A stretch of DNA of 11,364 nucleotides from NCBI GenBank assembly GCA_964483805.1, contig CAZADH010000207.1, positions 1-11,364 on the forward strand, in the 5' to 3' direction. A program made the position numbers and the translations under genes. Shown piece by piece: positions 6,106-11,364 of the stretch; positions within the stretch are counted from its first letter, which is position 1, and every line of letters starts with the position of its first letter. Source of the DNA: CAZADH01 sp964483805 (GTDB lineage: Bacteria; Muiribacteriota; Ozemobacteria; Ozemobacterales; Ozemobacteraceae). Below the pieces are notes generated by a model. It was not told where the DNA came from. It saw nothing but the letters and a program-made list of their open reading frames with translations, and did no database searches.

Positions 6106-7509
6106 ATGAAACGATCACGCGGGAGCATACATTTCATCGGGGTTGGTGGCGTCGGCATGAGCGGGCTGGCCCAATTGTGCATTGATGCCGGATACCGGGT
6201 CTCCGGGTCGGATCTCAACGAGAGCGTTCGCACCCGCAAACTGAGCGATGCCGGAGCGCGGGTGTTCTTCGGTCACAAGGCGGGCAATATTCCGCTCGAT
6301 ACCGATCGCGTCATCGTCTCGACGGCGATCGCCCACGACAATCCCGAGTTGTGCGAAGCCCATGCCCGCGGCATCGCCATCTGCCACCGTAGCGATCTGC
6401 TCGCCGAGTTCTTCCTCGATGCCACCTGCGGTGTCGCCATCGCGGGTTGCCATGGCAAGACCACGATCACTTCGATGATGGGCACGGTGTTCAAGGTGGC
6501 CGGGGCCGATCCAACCATCGTCGTCGGCGGCTACCTGCACGCCATCGACGGTCACTCCTGCTCCGGGCACTCCGGTCTGTTGATCGCCGAAGCCGACGAA
6601 TCCGACGGCACGTTTCTCAAGTATTTTCCGCGCCACGCGATCATCTCGAACATCGACAACGACCATCTCGACCACTACGGCAGCCTCGAGAAGATCTGCA
6701 AGGCGTTCGAGGTGTTTGCCACCCACGTCGACCCCGAGGGCACCCTATGGGTGTGCCAGGACGACGCCAACGCACGCAACATGGCGTTCCCGAAAGGTCT
6801 GCGCGTCATGACCTACGGCATCGATCACCCTGCCGACGTCATGGCCACCAATGTTAATCTCATGCCGCACGGTTCTGCCTTCAACCTCACCGTCGGGGGC
6901 ATCGAGCGCGGCAGTTTCGAACTCGCCGTGCCGGGCCTCCACAACGTGCTCAACGCCCTGCCGGTGATCGCACTGGCGCTCGAATACGGGCTGAGTGTGC
7001 GTCAGGTGCGCGACGGCATCAAGGCGTTTCAGGGGGCCGGTCGCCGCTTCGAGACCAAGGGCGAGTGGCGCGGCATCAAGATCGTCGACGATTACGGTCA
7101 CCACCCCAGCGAGATCAAAGCCACCCTGGCTGCGGCCCGACAACTGCATGCCAAGCGGCTTCTCGTGGTGTTCCAACCCCATCGCTATTCACGCACGATG
7201 TTGTTGCAGCAGGAGTTTGGCCGCTGTTTTGACGACTGCGACCGCCTGTTCATCACCGACATCTATGCGGCAAGCGAGAAACCGATTCCGGGTGTGACCA
7301 GCAAACTCATTCTCGATCAACTGCCCGTGCCGCAACGGCGCAAGGCTCGCCTGGTCAAAGACCTCGACGATGCCCTGCTGCGCGTGTTGCAGACGGTGCG
7401 CGAGGGTGACGTCATCTTCACCCTTGGCGCCGGCAACATCACCCGCCTCGGCACCGACATCCTGGCAGCCCTGCAACGCCGCGACCTTCTGGCCGAGCCG
7501 GCGAGCTGA
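6106..7509 (+). CDS. murC: UDP-N-acetylmuramate--L-alanine ligase
   Basis: MurC uses ATP to add L-alanine to UDP-N-acetylmuramic acid in the cytoplasm, the first peptide step of peptidoglycan synthesis. From the ATG at 6106 the product has 467 residues, usual for the family. The N-terminal domain begins with the UDP-binding glycine-rich loop IGVGGVGMSGLAQL. The ATP-binding loop GCHGKTT is at about residues 114-120; the MurC family usually has Thr or Ser where this protein has Cys115. The central domain carries EADESDGTF and SNIDNDHLDHY, and later PGLHNVLNA. The C-terminal domain has DDYGHHPSEI, FQPHRYSRT, DIYAASEKPIPGV and FTLGAGNI, all typical of MurC rather than Mpl. The start is uncertain: an ATG at 6034 would add 24 residues and overlap the upstream stop. 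No other mur or fts gene follows, so this end is not embedded in a division/cell-wall cluster. Confidence 0.96.
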   Translation: MKRSRGSIHFIGVGGVGMSGLAQLCIDAGYRVSGSDLNESVRTRKLSDAGARVFFGHKAGNIPLDTDRVIVSTAIAHDNPELCEAHARGIAICHRSDLLAEFFLDATCGVAIAGCHGKTTITSMMGTVFKVAGADPTIVVGGYLHAIDGHSCSGHSGLLIAEADESDGTFLKYFPRHAIISNIDNDHLDHYGSLEKICKAFEVFATHVDPEGTLWVCQDDANARNMAFPKGLRVMTYGIDHPADVMATNVNLMPHGSAFNLTVGGIERGSFELAVPGLHNVLNALPVIALALEYGLSVRQVRDGIKAFQGAGRRFETKGEWRGIKIVDDYGHHPSEIKATLAAARQLHAKRLLVVFQPHRYSRTMLLQQEFGRCFDDCDRLFITDIYAASEKPIPGVTSKLILDQLPVPQRRKARLVKDLDDALLRVLQTVREGDVIFTLGAGNITRLGTDILAALQRRDLLAEPAS

Positions 7510-7511
7510 AC

Positions 7512-7517
7512 AGGGAG
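7512..7517 (+). promoter_or_regulatory. Ribosome binding site of the 39-aa membrane peptide
   Basis: AGGGAG lies 9 nt before the ATG at 7527, just after the murC stop codon. Three ATG codons stand in a row (7527, 7530, 7533); spacing favours the first. Confidence 0.6.
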
Positions 7518-7526
7518 ACCCTCATC

Positions 7527-7646
7527 ATGATGATGCTCACTGCGCTGGTGTTGGTCATTGTTCCTCTGTTCATCGGCCTGTTGACCGTGCAGATCGCCTT
7601 CCGCCTCATCGACAAACTCAAAGAGGTGGTCGGGCGCACGGTGTAA
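7527..7646 (+). CDS. Small single-span membrane peptide (39 aa) after murC
   Basis: This short ORF reads MMMLTALVLVIVPLFIGLL in its first half and ends TVQIAFRLIDKLKEVVGRTV. The first 25 or so residues are one continuous hydrophobic segment. The last 14 form a basic amphipathic tail (RLIDKLKEVVGR), so the N-out/C-in orientation of a small bitopic protein is likely. It starts 17 bp after murC, has a recognisable ribosome binding site (AGGGAG), and is followed 24 bp after its stop by a strong terminator, so it is probably the last gene of the murC transcript. I know no family for it. The coherent hydrophobic-then-charged pattern, ribosome binding site and terminator placement argue against chance, but no conservation data are available here. 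Confidence 0.6.
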   Translation: MMMLTALVLVIVPLFIGLLTVQIAFRLIDKLKEVVGRTV

Positions 7647-7670
7647 TCGCCATCGAATAAACACGTTGTA

Positions 7671-7707
7671 AATACCCCCCGCAGCATCTGCGGGGGGTAT
7701 TGTTTTG
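7671..7707. terminator. Intrinsic terminator between convergent genes
   Basis: A perfect 14-bp stem (AATACCCCCCGCAG / CTGCGGGGGGTATT) with a CAT loop spans 7671-7701, followed by GTTTTG. It is placed to end the plus-strand murC run, 24 bp after the small peptide stop. It also lies 38 bp beyond the stop of the minus-strand M16 gene. On that strand the stem ends in a TATT side but lacks a long T-run, so termination there is less certain. Confidence 0.9.
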
Positions 7708-7744
7708 TGCCGCCGAACCTGACGGCCAATCGGGGTGGGCGGGA

Positions 7745-10465
7745 TTACGGTTTGGTGATCCCGAGCACGAACTTGCGTTTGAACGACGCGGTGTCCGAGG
7801 CGCCGACGGGAACTTCGACCGGCAGCACATCGTTGGCTACCGCGCGCACCTGCTCGGCCGTCACATCTTTGATCATGGTCGGGTATTTCTTGTAATGATC
7901 GAAACCAAGACCGAAGTACTCGTCGGTCGCAAACATCTCGGCTTGTTGCTCGTTGGTCACCTGGTCGAGCGCGTATTGACCTATGATGTATTGCTTTGCC
8001 TCATCGAGCTCATCGGGACTGAATCCGGCTTTCACCACCTGCTCGAGTTCCTGGAGCAATCGCCGCGTCGCGTTCTCCTGCTTTTTCGCCTCGGTCGAGA
8101 GGGTCGCATAGAAATACCCGGTATTGGGGAAGGCGGCGACGCTGGCCCACACAGAATAGGCCAGCGACTCTTTGTCGCGCAGATTGGTGAACAGGCGGGA
8201 CGACATCGACCCCGAAAGGATGCCCCGCAACACGAGCAGAGCGGGAAACCGCGCGTCGGTGCGCGGGAAGGAACGGGTGGCAAAGAGGATCTGTGCCTGT
8301 TCTTTGTCTTTGCGATTCTCGACGATCACCGGCGCCGCCAACTCTTCGAGGTCCAACTCGGGTTTCGCGGCTGCCTTGCCCTTGGGAATTTTTGAGAACA
8401 GCTCGATCAGCGGTTTCTTCAGCTCGTTGATGTAGAAATCACCCACCACGGCAATGACCATGCCGTCGGCAGCCAGTTGCTTCTTGTGGAAACCGACCAC
8501 GTCGGCCCGGTCGAGTTTTTCGACCTGGTCGACCAGGCCGAGCGAAGGGTAGGCAAGGGGAGTGTCGGGAAAGAGCCCCGCCAACGTTTTGCTCAAGGTG
8601 TACGCGAACAGATCGTCTTCCTGGGCCCGGATCGCCTCGATGGCCCGGCGCCGCTCCTTCTCGACCTCGGTCGCAGGAAAGGACGGTTCGGTCAGACAGG
8701 TCACCGCCAGCTCGAGCGCCGTCATGAATTTCTCGGCAAGTGCCGCGACACTGAGGGCGGTATAGGTCTTGTAGGCTTTCACGTCGACCCGTGCCCCGAG
8801 GCTCTCGAAGGTCCGGGCAATCTCTTCGGCCTTCATCTTTTCGGTGCCCTTCAGAATCGTGGTCGCCATCAGGTTGGCCAACCCGGCCTGTTTCTTGTCC
8901 TCGCGCAGGCCACCGGCATCAACCATTGCGGTCACCGCAATGATCGGTGCGGCGTGGTTCTCTTTCAGAATGAGCCGCAGACCGTTGTCGAGGGTGATCA
9001 TTTCAGGAGTTTGCGTCGCGCTCGCCAACATCGGCTCGTAGCGCGCGACCGTGAGATTGGCATCGCGGAAATACTCGTTGGCGACCCGCTTCACGTCGTC
9101 GGCCGTGACCGCCTTGATATGGTCGAGATACGCATCGGCCTCGTCGAGATAGCCCAACGTCGCATAATGGCCGTAGGTCTGCGCCAGATTGTCGGCGCTC
9201 TCCCGCGAGAACAGGGTCGTCGAGATGATCTGTTGTTTCGCTTTCTCGAGTTCCTCGGCCGGGATGGGCTCGTGGCGCAACTTGTAGACGACGACCGAGG
9301 CCCGGTCGATCAGTTCGCGCACCTTGCTCTGCTGCGCCTGGGCCATGACCAGGAACAGCGACGGATCCTGGCCGGTGTAGTAACTCGCATCGATCGTGGT
9401 CGCGAGGCGGTCCTGCTCCACCACGGCCTGGAACAACCGCGACGACCGGCCCGTCCCGAGCAGCGCCGAAATCACATCGAGCACGGTGTTGTCGGGGCTG
9501 GTGATCCCCGGGACATGCCAGGCCAGATTCACGTAGGCCTGATTGACCTCGCCGTTCTGCAGCACTTCGCGTCGCGCCACCTGACGCGGTTCGGCCGGGA
9601 CATCCTGCAACGGCGCCGGTTGTTTCAGGGCACTGCCGAAGCACTTGCGGATCTCGGCGAGTGCCTCGGCCGCTTTCACGTTGCCAACCACAACCACGAC
9701 CATGTTCGCCGGCACGTAGTATTTGCGGTAGAATGCATACAACATATTGCGGTCGGTAACCTGGAGACTCGACAGGTAACCGACAATCGGATGGCGATAC
9801 GGGTGCGTCGTGTAAGCCAGCTCCTTGAGGGCGTTGAAGTTCGCCGACTGCGGATCATCGTTGTCCATGCGCAGTTCCTCGATGACCACCTGCTTCTCTT
9901 TGGCGAATTCGACCGGGTCGAGCACCGAGTTGAGGGTCGCATCGGCGAGCAGATCCGCGAAACGCGGAAAATACTCGGCTGCCCCGAACACGTGATAACA
10001 GGTGTAGTCGGCTGCGGTGAATGCGTTGTTGGTAGCCCCCATTTTCTTGATGGCGCGGTCGAGTTCTCCCACTTTGAACCGCGACGTGCCTTTGAACATC
10101 ATGTGTTCAAGCAGGTGCGCATACCCTTCCTGACCCCGGGCTTCGTTGCGTGCCCCCACATGGACCCAGACATTCAGCGCTACCACTGGCGCTGCGTGTT
10201 GCTCTTTGATCACCACCATCAGGCCATTCTCGAGTGTGGTGACCATCGGCGCCTGCGTGTGGGGTGACACGCGTTTGAGAACGGTCGGCCCGCCCACGTC
10301 GGCTGCGGAGGCCGAAGCCGGCACAGGCATTGACAGAGGCGTCGAGGCAATCGCGCCCCCATCACCGAGCGTTGCCTGTGCTCCCGACGGAGCAACCGCA
10401 AACAGCGAAATGAAGCAGATCAGGGACAGCAACACACAGCGGCGGACGAAGACTCGCTCTTTCAC
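7745..10465 (-). CDS. Exported M16 (pitrilysin/insulinase-like) zinc peptidase, fused two-half form
   Basis: The GTG start at 10465 has a GAGGAG 6 nt upstream and opens with a textbook signal peptide: MKERVFVRR, a hydrophobic core CVLLSLICFISLFAVA, then a likely cleavage after Ala near residue 31 (SGAQA). Upstream extension to 10504 would bury this signal. The mature protein of about 875 residues has two M16 halves. The first carries the inverted zinc motif HLLEH (H117, E120, H121) and the distal glutamate in VVIEEL (E196/E197). The second aligns at the equivalent site but reads GLANLMATTILKGT, so all three motif residues are lost. It does carry the R757/Y770 pair (SSRLF...LAY) that in M16 enzymes contacts substrate. 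The fused chain thus reproduces an active plus inactive pair that many bacteria encode as separate genes. It probably acts in the periplasm on peptides; the substrate is unknown. Confidence 0.95.
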   Translation of the reverse strand: MKERVFVRRCVLLSLICFISLFAVAPSGAQATLGDGGAIASTPLSMPVPASASAADVGGPTVLKRVSPHTQAPMVTTLENGLMVVIKEQHAAPVVALNVWVHVGARNEARGQEGYAHLLEHMMFKGTSRFKVGELDRAIKKMGATNNAFTAADYTCYHVFGAAEYFPRFADLLADATLNSVLDPVEFAKEKQVVIEELRMDNDDPQSANFNALKELAYTTHPYRHPIVGYLSSLQVTDRNMLYAFYRKYYVPANMVVVVVGNVKAAEALAEIRKCFGSALKQPAPLQDVPAEPRQVARREVLQNGEVNQAYVNLAWHVPGITSPDNTVLDVISALLGTGRSSRLFQAVVEQDRLATTIDASYYTGQDPSLFLVMAQAQQSKVRELIDRASVVVYKLRHEPIPAEELEKAKQQIISTTLFSRESADNLAQTYGHYATLGYLDEADAYLDHIKAVTADDVKRVANEYFRDANLTVARYEPMLASATQTPEMITLDNGLRLILKENHAAPIIAVTAMVDAGGLREDKKQAGLANLMATTILKGTEKMKAEEIARTFESLGARVDVKAYKTYTALSVAALAEKFMTALELAVTCLTEPSFPATEVEKERRRAIEAIRAQEDDLFAYTLSKTLAGLFPDTPLAYPSLGLVDQVEKLDRADVVGFHKKQLAADGMVIAVVGDFYINELKKPLIELFSKIPKGKAAAKPELDLEELAAPVIVENRKDKEQAQILFATRSFPRTDARFPALLVLRGILSGSMSSRLFTNLRDKESLAYSVWASVAAFPNTGYFYATLSTEAKKQENATRRLLQELEQVVKAGFSPDELDEAKQYIIGQYALDQVTNEQQAEMFATDEYFGLGFDHYKKYPTMIKDVTAEQVRAVANDVLPVEVPVGASDTASFKRKFVLGITKP

Positions 10466-10471
10466 GGTTCT

Positions 10472-10477
10472 CTCCTC
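10472..10477 (-). promoter_or_regulatory. Ribosome binding site deciding the M16 peptidase start
   Basis: On the minus strand GAGGAG ends 6 nt before the GTG at 10465. This spacing, and the signal peptide that begins right after, fix the start and rule out the longer frame from 10504. Confidence 0.8.
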
Positions 10478-10490
10478 GATGAACTTTGGA

Positions 10491-10496
10491 ATTCTA
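10491..10496 (-). promoter_or_regulatory. Possible -10 element of the M16 gene
   Basis: TAGAAT on the minus strand is a 5/6 match to the -10 consensus, about 25 bp before the GTG start. No -35 element at 16-18 bp spacing is convincing; a TGGACA lies 21 bp upstream, which is too far. The 110-bp divergent region (10466-10575) must also hold the start signals of the plus-strand gene, but I see no clear promoter for it. Confidence 0.25.
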
Positions 10497-10575
10497 CGCA
10501 ACACACGGTGCAGCAGGTGTCCATGTTACCATACGAAACCTGCCCTCGTGGATTTCACCTTCGCAACATCCGCCA

Positions 10576-11268
10576 ATGATCAACATTCTCTTGCTTCTCG
10601 CGGGTTTCATCCCGATTGCCGTCGCCGCAACATGGACCCTGCCTGCAGGATGGCGACGGACATTCGTCGTCGACGGATCGACCGCATGTTTCTTCGGGGT
10701 CACCACGCTCGGAGCCGCATGGATCGCCGAAAACCTCATTTTTGCCCATCCCGTGTTAACCGACCCTGATCTCGTCGGCGGCCGCGAGTTCTGGCGACGC
10801 CTCATCGCAGCTCCGGTCGAGGAAGTGTTGCGAATCGTCGCCCTCTGCTTGATCGTTCGCGGGCCGCCGGCACCCCGACCCGAGTCGGCCCCCACATCGG
10901 CGCACGAGGCGCGTTACCTGGGCACCATGATGGGCGGATGGCTCGGCATGGCCGAGAGCGCTCTGCGCTGGCTCGCCGCCGAACCGGCCAGCACCCTGGC
11001 ATGGCGCGCCGCGGTCACCGTGCCGCTCCACATGCTTCTGGGCGGATGGGCGGCCACAGCACTGGCCCAACGCGGCGGAGAGTGGCGGTGGGTCTCGCCA
11101 TTGCTGACCAACACCGTCATCCATCTGGCCTACAATGGTGCCGGCCTCGTGCCCGGACCGACCGGCGGCGGTTTGTGCCTTCTGGCCGTCTGGATCGCTC
11201 TGGCCGGGTGGTTGCTCAGCGGCGATCCCGAGATCGCCGGGCCGCCCGCCCACGACTGCCGCCAATGA
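10576..11268 (+). CDS. PrsW-like intramembrane protease candidate
   Basis: This 230-residue protein is strongly hydrophobic, with about seven predicted membrane segments: near residues 1-20, 33-56, 75-95, 114-135, 143-163, 173-192 and 198-215. The order of polar residues within membranes matches the PrsW/CPBP glutamic protease group: E82-E83 in PVEEVLR, E127 in GWLGMAES, H152 in PLHMLLGG and H183 in IHLAYNG. In PrsW such residues form the active site that cuts membrane anti-sigma factors. Overall similarity is otherwise low, so the function and substrate here are inferred. The ATG at 10576 begins the first membrane segment directly; an upstream TTG at 10486 would add 30 non-hydrophobic residues and is rejected. 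No good ribosome binding site is visible. It is divergent from the M16 peptidase gene. No sigma or anti-sigma gene is in the window. Confidence 0.65.
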   Translation: MINILLLLAGFIPIAVAATWTLPAGWRRTFVVDGSTACFFGVTTLGAAWIAENLIFAHPVLTDPDLVGGREFWRRLIAAPVEEVLRIVALCLIVRGPPAPRPESAPTSAHEARYLGTMMGGWLGMAESALRWLAAEPASTLAWRAAVTVPLHMLLGGWAATALAQRGGEWRWVSPLLTNTVIHLAYNGAGLVPGPTGGGLCLLAVWIALAGWLLSGDPEIAGPPAHDCRQ

Positions 11269-11280
11269 TGGCGGCGTTTC
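11258..11280 (+). terminator. Possible weak terminator over the stop codon of the last gene
   Basis: GCCGCC / GGCGGC forms a 6-bp GC stem with a six-base loop that contains the TGA stop, followed by GTTTC. A second hairpin (8-bp stem GCGGCACC / GGTGCCGC) lies at 11284-11304 without a T-run. Either could slow transcription. The remaining bases to the window end are GC-rich, and I see no gene start in them. Confidence 0.35.
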
Positions 11281-11364
11281 GGGGCGGCACCCGGATGGTG
11301 CCGCTGCCCCGATGGGCGTAGGGGGGCAGGCGCCCGAGCCCGTTTGCCGCCACGAGGGCGGCCC

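Noticed and set aside
8477..10267. 596-aa plus-strand open frame opposite the M16 peptidase gene
   Set aside because: It is antisense to a certain gene, and its composition (His/Arg/Gly-rich, no motif) is that of a codon-complement shadow.

Overview
This is a GC-rich (about 60% by eye) bacterial window with ordinary protein-coding density. It holds eight clear or probable protein genes and one small ORF. The cell is most likely a diderm, chemotactic bacterium: it has a large poly-HAMP chemoreceptor, CheW, CheB, a lone CheY-like receiver, a murein ligase, and an exported M16 peptidase with a clear signal peptide. Receptors with this repeated HAMP architecture are familiar from Deltaproteobacteria-type and several uncultured lineages. 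The sequence alone does not fix the phylum, so I do not name one.

Layout. Positions 1-5237 (+) form a chemotaxis block. It starts with the 3' part of a methyl-accepting chemotaxis protein whose start lies before the window. cheW follows, then a perfect 36-bp palindrome, then cheB, and after a 261-bp gap with a possible promoter a single-domain response regulator. Positions 5238-5533 hold no gene but contain a possible promoter, an alternating purine-pyrimidine tract and three 15-bp tandem repeats. Next come an unrecognised 167-aa protein (5534-6037), murC (ending at 7509) and a 39-aa single-span membrane peptide (7527-7646). A perfect 14-bp-stem terminator at 7671-7701 closes this run. On the minus strand, 7745-10465 encodes a fused two-half M16 (pitrilysin/insulinase-like) zinc peptidase. 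Divergent from it, a PrsW-like polytopic membrane protease candidate runs from 10576 to 11268.

How the genes fit together. The receptor, CheW, CheB and CheY-like protein form a coherent signalling and adaptation set. The receptor ends in a CheR/CheB-type tethering pentapeptide (DFEKF), which suggests that methylation enzymes dock on it; cheR and cheA are not in the window. murC is separated from any division/cell-wall gene cluster, at least on its downstream side, and sits behind the unknown gene, possibly co-translated with it. The two proteases share a divergent 110-bp intergenic region, but a functional link between them is only an inference.

I see no CRISPR array, insertion sequence, tRNA, rRNA or phage gene. 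The window is mostly housekeeping and chemotaxis. The least explained parts are the 167-aa protein, the 39-aa membrane peptide after murC, the 36-bp palindrome after cheW, and the highly homogenised HAMP repeats.
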